Below, piece after piece: positions 8,358 to 16,109 of a DNA stretch of 51,100 nucleotides. The number at the start of each line of letters is the position of its first letter. Position 1 is the stretch's first letter. The notes under the pieces were generated by a model that saw only the letters and a program-made list of their open reading frames with translations, had not been told where the DNA came from and searched no databases. The stretch spans positions 1-51,100 of the forward strand of contig JAQBXN010000053.1 in NCBI GenBank assembly GCA_027625095.1, read 5' to 3'. The position numbers were made by a program, and so were the translations under genes. Source of the stretch: Planctomycetota bacterium (GTDB lineage Bacteria > Planctomycetota > PUPC01 > JACPCR01).

Positions 8358-9617
8358 TCAGCCGTTCAACTTTCCAAGGGCCTCTACGGCCGCGTCAGCG
8401 ACGCTCTCGCCAATTCCGGGGCCGAATTTGGTCCAGGAATTACCTGTTTCGTACCCGCCCTGACTGTATGCAATTCTCGTGGGCATGTATCCACTGAATC
8501 CGTTTGCCTGACCGCAGACGAATGTGAATTCAAAAGGTGAACGAGTTCGAATGTCGTGCTCGATCTCCAGGAACGGCTCGCCGGGCACACCAACGAACGC
8601 CAATCGCTCATCCACGGCGATCGCCTGAATTTCGACCTCGTCCGGGAAATGCACACCGTCTCTCAGATCGCCGGTAATACGAACAATTGATGACCGCACG
8701 CTGGCGATTGTTTGCGATGCAGTCATTCGCTGCGTCACATTCAGGACTTCATCTCCGATCAGATCGCCAAATCGATCCGACTCATCAATGCAGAGGTCTA
8801 CCGGAGCGCCGGGTTCGAACGCTTCGGGCGCGGTATATGCGTTTTTGGGAACGCGCATATATTTGAACGGATCGATGTTCCCACAAAAGCCGGTGAAATA
8901 TACGGGGACGCTGGAGGGGAGCGCCTCTTCCAAAATCCGGCAGGCTCGACCGGGGAAGTCGGATGAAATGCGTTCAGTGGTCCAAAGCACGTTTGGATGA
9001 CACGCGAAGTTCATCAGCACACCATGGATCTCCTGGGAGGTCGCGTCCTTCAGGATGACCACTCGGATCGTGTCATCCTCAACACCGGGATCCGCAATTT
9101 CATTGGGATCGGGGCGATGCCAGGTCATCACTGCGGTCCCGTTCGATCGAAGCGGGCGGCGATTACCGGCAACTCCTGGGGCATGGCCTGTGGCGAATCC
9201 GATGTGGACGGGCGCGAGCCGTGAGAAAGCTTCCGTGCCGGCCTCGATAATTTCTTTCTTCAAGGTGCAATGCCAGTCTGCCAACGCCGGCGAATCGAAT
9301 CCGGTCTGATCCCCTTCTTCGGCAGGAATGATCTTGGGAGATGAATGATTTTGAGTCGCTGCAATCAATATCGAGCGCTCAGACACACTGGTCCGTCGGG
9401 CAATTGCCGCACGAATCTCAGAAACAAACCCGGCCTCAAACGCGATCACGTCACAGCTAATGAGAATGGCTGCACCGTCCGTTCCATGAAATGCAACAGA
9501 CCGGACAAAAAGCGGAGACAACACGCCCTTCGATAGGCCGCACCAGTGGCTCTCGTTCAATGGAACAGACTCAACCGGCGTGATATCCCTGCGACTGAAG
9601 CCGGCTCTAAGACTCAT
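8358..9617 (-). CDS. Neutral/alkaline non-lysosomal ceramidase-like hydrolase
   Basis: The 419 residues match the N-terminal (catalytic) domain of the neutral ceramidase family. The N-terminal block (RAGFSRRDITP) is typical. A metal-site segment TQNHSSP takes the place of the usual THTHSGP, the next His is in NFACHPN, and the late block is GFCGNIDP. The C-terminal immunoglobulin-like domain of true ceramidases is absent, as in the many short PVC relatives, so hydrolysis of ceramide is not assured. There is no signal peptide. GAGGA stands about 10 bases before the ATG. It is tail-to-tail with the membrane-protein gene with a one-base gap. Confidence 0.75.
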   Translation of the reverse strand: MSLRAGFSRRDITPVESVPLNESHWCGLSKGVLSPLFVRSVAFHGTDGAAILISCDVIAFEAGFVSEIRAAIARRTSVSERSILIAATQNHSSPKIIPAEEGDQTGFDSPALADWHCTLKKEIIEAGTEAFSRLAPVHIGFATGHAPGVAGNRRPLRSNGTAVMTWHRPDPNEIADPGVEDDTIRVVILKDATSQEIHGVLMNFACHPNVLWTTERISSDFPGRACRILEEALPSSVPVYFTGFCGNIDPFKYMRVPKNAYTAPEAFEPGAPVDLCIDESDRFGDLIGDEVLNVTQRMTASQTIASVRSSIVRITGDLRDGVHFPDEVEIQAIAVDERLAFVGVPGEPFLEIEHDIRTRSPFEFTFVCGQANGFSGYMPTRIAYSQGGYETGNSWTKFGPGIGESVADAAVEALGKLNG

Positions 9618-9772
9618 GAAGACAATCCTCGAAGTAAGAGCAAAGGGGTAGTCTTGGCTGAAATGTGCGATTCATAAAGACCTCATTTGGGTTCATCCCG
9701 ATGGGGGTGAGGATTATGGCCAAAATACTTTCACTGAACGAAAATCGAGGGGCAACCGGGCAAGCATTTCAC

Positions 9773-9791
9773 CATCACCGGTTCGGTGATG
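9773..9791. promoter_or_regulatory. Perfect hairpin in the divergent intergenic region
   Basis: CATCACCG GTT CGGTGATG is an 8-bp perfect inverted repeat in the 312-base gap between the divergent ceramidase-like and amidohydrolase genes. It could be an operator for a dimeric regulator or an RNA hairpin. No T-tract follows, so it does not look like a terminator. I see no gene in the rest of 9618-9929. Confidence 0.35.
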
Positions 9792-9929
9792 AAAGAGTGT
9801 TTGTGACGTTAGACATAGATAGCCAGTTCGGTATTTTCTGACCTCTGCAGAACGAATAGGGCAGCCTTGACCGTCCGAGCAGGAGATAAACAACTTTTCC
9901 ATCGGCTCATAACAAAGAAAGGTTTCGAA

Positions 9930-10982
9930 ATGTCAATAGTCATCGATGCGGATATTCACACGGTTCTTAACAGTAATCGTGTGAAGGAATACTTGCCCGA
10001 GCCTTGGCGTACACGTTACCAGGATGGCAGCCGTGGGCCGGGACACCTGGGTTACTGGAACCCGTCCGGGGTCATGCGATCTGATACACGGCTCGAGGAC
10101 GGTTCACGAATCGAGGCAAGCCCCGGGTTGCTTATCGAGCACTTCTTCGAAAAGTACGGCATTGATTACGGCATCATGAACACGGGCAGCATGCATATCG
10201 GACTTTCGCCGGAGCCTGACTTCGCTGCCGCTGTGGTGCAGGCTGAGATGGAGTTGCTGGTGGAAGAATGGTTTCCAGTAAGCGAGCGGATCAAGTCGTC
10301 CATCACTGTATCCCCGGCCGACCCGGCACTTGCTGCCGAACAGATTCACCGATTCGCGGGGCACGACGGTTTTGTTCAGGTGTTGATGCCGAGCGGCGCA
10401 CGTATTCCATACGGGAACCGATTTTTTCATCCTATATATGAAGCTGCGAGCGAATGCGGTTTGCCTGTGGCCATCCATCCCGGTTCCGAGGGTGTCGGCA
10501 TCTCGGGCCCACCCACGGCGGCCGGTTATCCGGGCAGCTATTTTGAGTGGCATACTTCACTGGTAGCGAGCTACATCTCACACGTTTCGAGCCTGGTAAT
10601 CGAGGGCGTATTTGTAAAGTTCCCTGACCTCAGATTTGTGCTGGTTGAGGGGGGGATCTCGTGGCTGCCAGCACTGTTATGGCGAATGGATAAAAACTGG
10701 AAGGCGCTCCGCATGACCGCGCCATGGCTGGAGCGGCCGCCAAGCGAATACGTCACCGAGCATATGCTGCTTACAACTCAGCCAATTGAAGAGCCACCGA
10801 ACTCCAGACACCTGCATCAAATACTGGATATGTTTGATGCGGAAAACATGTTGATGTTTTCGAGTGATTTTCCGCATTGGGATGGCGACGCGCCAGACTT
10901 TACCGCCCGCTGGATGCCCGAGAACATCAAGGAGAAGGTCATGGGCCGAACCGCGAGTGAACTCTATGGGATAGGAGTCTGA
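9930..10982 (+). CDS. Amidohydrolase family protein (ACMSD-like)
   Basis: This is a 350-residue metal-dependent hydrolase of the amidohydrolase-2 type. The N-terminal metal motif is IDADIH, a central His lies in AIHPGSEG, and the C-terminal SSDFPHWDGD carries the catalytic Asp. These are the hallmarks of the aminocarboxymuconate-semialdehyde decarboxylase-like group, which decarboxylates or hydrolyses aromatic-derived acids. ATG 9930 with AGAAAGG seven bases upstream is preferred over the in-frame TTG at 9867. No catabolic partner is adjacent, so the substrate is open. It is cytoplasmic. Confidence 0.8.
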   Translation: MSIVIDADIHTVLNSNRVKEYLPEPWRTRYQDGSRGPGHLGYWNPSGVMRSDTRLEDGSRIEASPGLLIEHFFEKYGIDYGIMNTGSMHIGLSPEPDFAAAVVQAEMELLVEEWFPVSERIKSSITVSPADPALAAEQIHRFAGHDGFVQVLMPSGARIPYGNRFFHPIYEAASECGLPVAIHPGSEGVGISGPPTAAGYPGSYFEWHTSLVASYISHVSSLVIEGVFVKFPDLRFVLVEGGISWLPALLWRMDKNWKALRMTAPWLERPPSEYVTEHMLLTTQPIEEPPNSRHLHQILDMFDAENMLMFSSDFPHWDGDAPDFTARWMPENIKEKVMGRTASELYGIGV

Positions 10983-11306
10983 ACGGCTTCTGGCAGAGGG
11001 CCGGGGATCCCGCCGGGACAAGTCGGCGAGCCTGGTGGGTCGTTCTGGGTTCTCCTTCGATGTTCACGATTCAATCTCCTCCACCTTTGGGAGAAGCCCT
11101 GTCCTTTACCCAAAGGGCTCGCTGAGCGGTGGAGGGGCCGCTGGGTTCGGAGGCAAAGGCCCTTTTACCCTGAAAGGGTTGCGCCTATGTATAATCGTGT
11201 AGGCAGACAAATTAACGACACAAGCTAAGCGACCCGCCCCGCGAGACGCGTGGATTGCAACCGGACAGCACCGGCCGGGTTCGCTGCAGCGAATGGTCAG
11301 GCCGCA
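10983..11306. other. Intergenic stretch with short palindromes, no gene seen
   Basis: No convincing reading frame is visible here. A small palindrome ACCCT GAA AGGGT lies at 11167-11179. An AGCCCT/AGGGCT pair lies near 11095-11120. These resemble the dispersed short palindromes of the larger island at 11814-11994. Confidence 0.4.
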
Positions 11307-11447
11307 TCATTTCTGGTGACTCATTACGTTGATGACCACGTCATTCGGGTCGGTGACAAAGAAGCGGCGAACGCCCCACGGTTCGTCCGTCAATGGGTAA
11401 ACGATCTGAAGGCCAAGAGCACTCGCTTTGGCATGTGCTGGCGAATT
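11307..11447 (-). pseudogene. C-terminal remnant of a glyoxalase/VOC family protein
   Basis: The minus strand reads SPAHAKASALGLQ and then PLTDEPWGVRRFFVTDPND, VVINVMSHQK and a TGA at 11307-11309. The pattern DEPWGVRRFFV.DPNG..IN is the well-known C-terminal metal-binding half of vicinal-oxygen-chelate (glyoxalase/bleomycin resistance) proteins. The N-terminal half is not found in this frame. A neighbouring frame continues with an unrelated-looking peptide, so the gene is broken. About 45 codons survive. Confidence 0.65.
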
Positions 11448-11805
11448 ATGGGGAGTGTATCTGCGAGGGACTTTCGCGTCCAGGTTTCATCCAGGGACAT
11501 GGCCAAGAGCCTCGGGTGCAGGAACGGGACGCGTTGCCAACCGGGCAGGTCCGCCAGGTGAAGTCCCCGCGAAAGGGGGCTTGAAGCTGAGTGTCGGGAC
11601 TGTGCAGGCAGACTTTCGCCCAGGTGTCCCGGGCGGGAAATCCGAGGTGTCGACAGCACTGAGCAAGTCCGGGACAGCGGTATCATGGGGCACACGCCGC
11701 GGGTTAAAGGTCGTGGTGGAACCATGGCTGCCGATCCCAGGGGGCTGCACCTTCGAAAGCATTCCCTTTCGACACTTGGGACTCCGGCCAAAATAATATT
11801 GCCAC
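11448..11805. other. No recognisable gene
   Basis: Several overlapping short open frames occur on both strands, but none has a family signature, ribosome-binding site or consistent codon pattern. The sequence is likely debris between the glyoxalase remnant and the palindromic island. Confidence 0.4.
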
Positions 11806-11813
11806 CTTCAATA

Positions 11814-11994
11814 GTCCCGAAGGGACGGAGGCAATTAGCCCCAGGTTTCAACCTGGGGGCAGAATTGGAAAAACGCATCGAAAGCCCCGAAGGGGCGACG
11901 GAGCCGTCTCCGTCGCCCCTTCGGGGCTGGAGTCGGGTTTGTCATCCCACCCCTGGTTAAAACCAGGGGCTACTCGCCTGGGTCCCTCTGGGAC
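11814..11994. repeat. Composite palindromic repeat island
   Basis: Five inverted repeats are arranged almost symmetrically. GTCCC GAA GGGAC is at 11814-11826. A perfect 8-bp stem, CCCCAGGT TTCA ACCTGGGG, is at 11839-11858. A perfect 20-bp inverted repeat has arms 11883-11902 and 11909-11928 with a 6-base loop, and each arm contains the palindrome GCCCCGAAGGGGC. A perfect 9-bp stem, CCCCTGGTT AA AACCAGGGG, is at 11950-11969. GTCCC TCT GGGAC is at 11982-11994. No coding potential is visible. This looks like a REP/BIME-type intergenic element. Confidence 0.75.
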
Positions 11995-12008
11995 AGTTAA
12001 AAGAGATA

Positions 12009-12506
12009 TCATTCGGCCGAAGTTGGAAACTTAATTTCGATCAAAGTCCTTAGGGGCACCCAACCGCCAGGTGGTATATAGAATTCAGCAACATCGTGGT
12101 GCCATCTCTCCGCGAGGGCACTGAATACTCCCCGCGGAGCGTGGAGACCACGTGGTTTCTGGGGAGCATGGAGCAGCCGAAACAGTTCCTCCTGGCCGAG
12201 GACTTCCGGAAGCCTGAACTCCTTCTTCACCGGAGGCAATCCGCCGACCACTTCAGGAGTCTTTTGAATATGTACGTAATAATATTTCAGGGCATGCCGG
12301 GCTTGCCTCACGCTGCTGTATGCGCGCCCTTTCACGGTAATGAGGTGCACCAGAAACATGCGTACATCCGCCGCACGGATCCGGTTCGGAGTCTTTCCGA
12401 TGAATTGGCAGAACTGCGCCATTGCTTGAACGTACGAATCGATGGTCCTCCGGCTGAGATTCCGAAGCGTCATCTCCTCGATGAGAGCTTTATGATAGGG
12501 AGACAT
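12009..12506 (-). pseudogene. Truncated tyrosine recombinase (IS91-associated integrase type), copy 1
   Basis: The N-terminal SAM-like core-binding domain is intact: MSPYHKALIEEMTLRNLSRR, a SYVQAMAQFCQFIGKTP helix, then LPEVLGQEELFRLL at the start of the catalytic domain. After LLHAP the sequence no longer matches recombinases, and the R...HxxR...Y catalytic residues are missing. The frame closes at 12009 outside the duplicated segment. ATG 12506 has AGGAGG seven bases upstream. The type resembles the integrases that accompany IS91-family transposases. It cannot be an active recombinase. A second copy with the same truncation lies at 15304-15761. Confidence 0.75.
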
Positions 12507-12663
12507 AATCATTCCTCCTGAAAGGTTACCAATCGCTCGTCCACGGCGGACGAACTTCAGGAGAAGAATGAATCAGATTGTCACTGAATGAAAGCCCCAA
12601 AAACCGCCAAACTCACGCCATCCACACCCCGCGTAAGATGTTGCCGAAGCGGGTTAGTTCAAC
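12049..12663. repeat. Direct repeat copy A (integrase cassette)
   Basis: The segment from CTTAGGGGCACCC to GGGTTAGTTCAAC recurs at 15304-15920 in the same orientation, about 615 bases each and roughly nine in ten identical by eye. It includes the truncated integrase and about 150 bases upstream of its start. Similarity stops sharply at both ends, which makes it a discrete mobile unit. Confidence 0.8.
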
Positions 12664-12813
12664 GTTGGAACTCACCAACGCCCGGAGAAAAAACGAGGAC
12701 TGTGAGGAACGAGGCGAAACTTCGGGTAATCAAGCACTCTCAAAATCGCGACAACTGAGGGCGTTCGGTGCAGTGACGTTGTTATCCGCTGAAAACCATC
12801 ATTTGCATCAGAA

Positions 12814-13155
12814 TTAAATCACGCCTGCGATAGCAGCAACAATCGATCTCATATCGGCAACCGAGAGAACCCCAAGTTTGTCTCTAAAGCGTTGAGTGTC
12901 TACACCACGCAACTGCAACGTATCCACTGCCGATGTTTTGGTAAGCCCATTGCTGGCGCCTGGCAAGAGTTTGACAAGCCAGACACTGCGTGCGAAGTGG
13001 TCTTTCCATTCCGTCAGTGGGGCAACGAGCCTGATGGGCAATACACCCACCGCGTCAGAACTCACAACGATGACCGGTCGGGTCTTACGGATTTCTGTAC
13101 CTATTGTTGGGTCAAGGTTGACCGACCAGACTTCACCCCGAATGACAGTCTTCAA
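12814..13155 (-). CDS. Type II toxin, PemK/MazF family
   Basis: This is a 113-residue MazF-like endoribonuclease. The N-terminal block RGEVWSVNLDPTIGTEIRKTRPVIVVS is canonical, as are the PL....W strand and the KTSAVDTLQLRGVD segment. Family members cleave mRNA at short sequence motifs and are blocked by a cognate antitoxin. The start chosen is TTG 13155, because GGGAGGAG lies six bases upstream. An extended frame to 13212 would begin inside the antitoxin without a site. It overlaps the antitoxin gene by 23 bases, so the two are translationally coupled. The gene appears intact. Confidence 0.85.
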   Translation of the reverse strand: MKTVIRGEVWSVNLDPTIGTEIRKTRPVIVVSSDAVGVLPIRLVAPLTEWKDHFARSVWLVKLLPGASNGLTKTSAVDTLQLRGVDTQRFRDKLGVLSVADMRSIVAAIAGVI

Positions 13156-13405
13156 TGAAGTCTCCTCCCTGCCATTCGACACGTTCGCCCTCCGTCTCTT
13201 CATAATGCGCATTCAACTGGTCTGCTTGCTCAGCAAGAATACGTCGCCGCTCATCTAGAGGAAGACGGATGAAATCAAGTTGCGGGGAGCGGGTGTCGTC
13301 TTTGCTGTCGGCCAGTTCGCTGAGCATGTGGTATGCCTCCTGAAGCTTCTTCTCAGGGAGTCTTTGGACGACGTTGGCCACATCTGAATGTGAATACGTT
13401 TTCAT
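13133..13405 (-). CDS. Antitoxin partner of the MazF-like toxin
   Basis: This is a 90-residue acidic small protein directly upstream of, and overlapping, the MazF-like gene, which is the standard antitoxin position. The N-terminal MKTYSHSDVANVVQRLPE and the charged C-terminal tail (YEETEGERVEWQGGDFIED) fit an antitoxin with a toxin-wrapping tail. I do not see a clear AbrB or ribbon-helix-helix signature, so the family is uncertain. GAGAGGA stands seven bases before ATG 13405. The operon probably autoregulates, as such pairs do. It sits between the two integrase repeats. Confidence 0.7.
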   Translation of the reverse strand: MKTYSHSDVANVVQRLPEKKLQEAYHMLSELADSKDDTRSPQLDFIRLPLDERRRILAEQADQLNAHYEETEGERVEWQGGDFIEDCHSG

Positions 13406-13449
13406 TTGTGCATCCTCTCATGTCTAAGCGTTTGCATCAAACCAGGCAG

Positions 13450-14330
13450 ATTCGGGTGGGTCAGGGGGCTTGCGCCCCCATCGCCCCCTCAGAACCGTAC
13501 AAGTTAGTTTCCCAACATAGGGCTCAAGCACTTGGAAAGCCGCGCCCTTTTGAGAGGCGACCCGGGCAGCGCGTGTCCCCATCGAAATTCAGTTCTATCG
13601 GCTTCAGATTCTATAGAACGGAATCGATTCTTCCCGAAGAATCTGGGGATGGAATCTGGCTATTCATCTCGACAGCACGTTCGCGTTTCCTCTGCGATAG
13701 TTGCAGGTTGTCTCCATGCAATGGGTGGAGAGCGCACCAGGCAGTTGTAAACAACCACCTGTCATCTGCTTTCTCTCCTGAAGAAGATTTGACCCGTTTT
13801 ATCGCAGTCAAGCACCCGGTGGACGTCAGCGTATCCGGCTCATTACGAGGCGGCATTGGCTTCTTCCACCTTCTCAGCCCCGCTTTTCCAACAGCCCGGG
13901 CACGGCCTGCCCCGAAGGGCGGTACGGCGGGGTTACTACGTTCCGCTCAAGAGAACACCAGCCCCTTAGGTCCGCTCTGTCTACCGGCAGGAAACTCTGT
14001 CCGTGGCGGCGCACCGTTAAGAGCGCCGCTCCGTCCTGCGTTACCCGTTTTGGGCCAAGCCTGACAGCCGCTTTGGCTCTTTCTCGATGACGGCAGTTAC
14101 AAGCGTTCACTTACATTAACCATAGGGCCGTATCCTGACGCCTCACCCGGTCGTACGGCTGCCCGGAGGGGTTAGTAAACTTACGTCGTTGATCCCCGCG
14201 CGTACCAATTAGTAAACATAAATTTACTGATTGACAGCGGCGCTTCGGCGCGTTGTCAGGGAGGCTTCGCCCCGCTGCTTTAACCCGGCCAGCAAGGCGC
14301 TCCCATAGGATTTGGTGACGGAACACCAAG
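13450..14330 (-). mobile_element. Group II intron, apparently without reverse transcriptase
   Basis: Minus-strand RNA features are recognisable. Domain V is at 13492-13525. It is followed by a domain VI-like GC hairpin (GGGGGCG.AAG.CCCCC) and a 3' end near CCCGAAT at about 13450. Upstream, group II domain I-III-like motifs can be read, such as GCGGAACGTAGTAACCCC near 13940 and GCTGAGAAGG followed by AGAAGCCAATGCCGCC near 13850-13890. I found no reverse-transcriptase/maturase frame anywhere inside it, so the intron-encoded protein is lost. The 5' end (about 14330) is only estimated. Such introns retrohome via an RNA intermediate, and this one would need a helper protein. Confidence 0.65.
13492..13525 (-). 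ncRNA. Group II intron domain V hairpin
   Basis: The 34-base element on the minus strand begins GAGCCCTATG, has a GGGAAAC tetraloop region and ends TTGTACGGTTC. This matches the bacterial domain V pattern of a GAGCC...GAAA...GTACGGTTC hairpin with its two-base bulge region. The catalytic AGC triad is normally near its 5' side. This is the most diagnostic part of the intron. Confidence 0.8.
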
Positions 14331-14808
14331 TTGAATCCTGCCATCCTTGACAGTCTCAACAGTCTACAAATAAGCGACTTCGTATCGCCTTAACGTCAGA
14401 GATCGCCGAGCCCGGACAACAACGTCCTCACTCGAAGACAAAGTAGTAGATTTGACCAATCAACGACATCCAGAGCGCGAGGGCGGAGGGCTTCGGTGGA
14501 TCGACCTTGTTAGCCCGTTCCTCTCCAGGTTTTACTGTCCACGGAGTACTTGTTTAATCTCAGCGTCATCGGGGGACAAATCAATGATTAAGTCGCCCCC
14601 TCGGCAGGTTAAAGACGTGTATGGCAGGAGCCAATTTCCCTACTGGATGAGTGCAGATGATCCCCGGTTGTGGTTACGTTCGGCCCGTGAACGTCAGGAA
14701 CGAGCGTTGAATCACTGGTCTGAGTGACTTGGGTACAAACGTTGAGCCAGGAGTCCCGCAGGAAAACCACTTTTTTTGTTGATGTTGCCTGGTAGCCGAT
14801 GGTTGTAT
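14331..14808. other. Debris between intron and IS91 remnant
   Basis: No complete gene is visible. On the minus strand a peptide ending PPKPSALALWMSLIGQIYY followed by FVFE and TGA at 14428-14430 looks like a genuine protein C-terminus, but I cannot name it. On the plus strand a short frame from ATG 14584 to 14727 has no recognisable motif. The stretch nearest 14808 continues from the transposase end. Confidence 0.35.
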
Positions 14809-15213
14809 TCACGGTGCTCGCGCCGGGTGTGAAGAGTCTTGATGAAACCAGAGGTTAAGTCTCCAGTGTGGTTGCCGGTGCCATGGGGGCAGGACATTTA
14901 CTATTGTGAGATGCCCTTTCCGACAGCCGGGACACAGTTGGATGTCTTCTCCGGTGCGTTCGAGTATCCATTCCCTTGGCGATTTACCGTTGGGCCTTTC
15001 GATGACAGGGGCTTTCCCAAGGGCGAACAGGGCCGCAGGGAGCAATCGGCGCTTGAAACGGTTGTTGAGGAGACCGTGGTCACGGATGCGGTGGAACGCT
15101 GGCGGCAGGACGTGGTTCAGGAATCGCCGGAAAAATTCCTGCGGCTCAAGAGTCTTTGGCTTCTGTTCTCCATCGTCTTTGCGGTCGATGTAAGAGATGG
15201 TGAATGCAGATGA
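14809..15213 (-). pseudogene. IS91-family transposase, C-terminal remnant
   Basis: The minus-strand frame reads FTISYIDRKD, then EPQEFFRRFLNHVLPPAFHR followed by IRDHGLLNNRFKRRLL. This is the conserved C-terminal region of IS91/IS801 Y2 transposases. It continues to a zinc-knuckle-like CPGCRKGHLTIV. The N-terminal HUH nuclease and the two catalytic tyrosines are absent. Upstream, around 15214-15300, a second frame (GVVQILRTHVHL) probably holds the preceding part after a frameshift. IS91 elements move by rolling-circle transposition. This one is dead, and it abuts integrase copy 2. Confidence 0.75.
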
Positions 15214-15303
15214 ACGTGGGTGCGCAGAATCTGGACAACGCCTTCGGCGTTGTAGCCGTCAGGGTGCCGGCGCGTCCAGGATGAGCAGCTACTGGCCTTG
15301 TGA

Positions 15304-15761
15304 CTTAGGGGCACCCAACCGCCAGGTGGAATATAGAATTCAGCAACATCGTGGTGCCCTCTCTCCGCAAAGGCTCTGAATACTCCCCGCGGAGCGTGGA
15401 GACCACGTGGTTTCTGGGGAGCATGGAGCAGCCGAAACAGTTCCTCCTGGCCGAGGACTTCCGGAAGCCTGAACTCCTTCTTCACCGGAGGCAATCCGTC
15501 GACCACTTCAGGGGTCTTTTGAATATGCTCGAAGTAGTATTTCAATCCATGCCGCGTCTGCCTCACGCTGCTGTACGCATGCCCTTTCACGGTAATGAGG
15601 TGCACCAGAAACATACGTACATCCGCCGCACGGATCCGGTTCGGAGTCTTTCCGATAAATTTGCACAGCCGCGCCATTGCTTGAACGTACGAATCGATGG
15701 TCTTCGGACTGAGATTAGCAAGCGTCATGTAATCGATAAGAGCCTTACGAAAAGGGGACAT
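15304..15761 (-). pseudogene. Truncated tyrosine recombinase, copy 2
   Basis: This is nearly the same as copy 1: MSPFRKALIDYMTLANLSPK, the SYVQAMARLCKFIGKTP helix and LPEVLGQEELFRLL, then loss of homology after LLHAP and no catalytic residues. ATG 15761 has AGGAGG seven bases upstream. An alternative ATG lies two codons earlier. Outside the repeat the frame runs on to 15117 through sequence that belongs, in another frame, to the IS91 transposase remnant, so that extension is not meaningful. Both copies lose homology at the same position. Confidence 0.75.
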
Positions 15762-15920
15762 CTCCATTCCTCCTGAAAAAAACGCCGAATCGCTCGCCCA
15801 CAGCGGACGAACCTCAGGAAAAGAATGAACCAGATTGCCGTTGATTGAAAGCCCCAAAAACCGCCAAACTCACGCCATCCACACCCCGCGTAAGATGTTG
15901 CCGAAGCGGGTTAGTTCAAC
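15304..15920. repeat. Direct repeat copy B (integrase cassette)
   Basis: This is the partner of 12049-12663 in direct orientation, 617 bases. It ends at GGGTTAGTTCAAC. The following bases to 16109 hold no gene that I recognise. A minus-strand frame of 71 codons (15870-16085) runs out of the repeat, but it has no family signature. Confidence 0.8.
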
Positions 15921-16109
15921 ATGGGCGTAACCACTTCGGGGTAAAAGGCACTCGCTGTCCGGTTGACCCAAGGTAGCTCTCAAAGCCTTGCAGGATTGGG
16001 CTGGAATGCGCAACACCTCCGGGGCAAAAAATGTGGGTAAAGAACAGGACAGACCGGCAGGAGCAACAATCTGAGAAAACCACAAAGTAATTTGTTGGAA
16101 AAGAGGCAG

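Noticed and set aside
12600..12700. A possible integron attC-like inverted repeat next to integrase copy 1
   Set aside because: The GTT and AAC core spacings do not fit the attC consensus, and the integrase is not of the IntI type.
12578..12817. A 79-codon plus-strand frame
   Set aside because: It lies partly in the repeat, has no ribosome-binding site and no recognisable motif.
13611..14110. Short minus-strand frames inside the group II intron as a reverse transcriptase
   Set aside because: None shows the YADD or other RT motifs, and the sequence fits intron RNA domains better.
15870..16085. A 71-codon minus-strand frame running out of the integrase repeat
   Set aside because: It has no family signature, and its C-terminal part is shared with the other repeat copy in a different context, so it is repeat sequence, not a gene.
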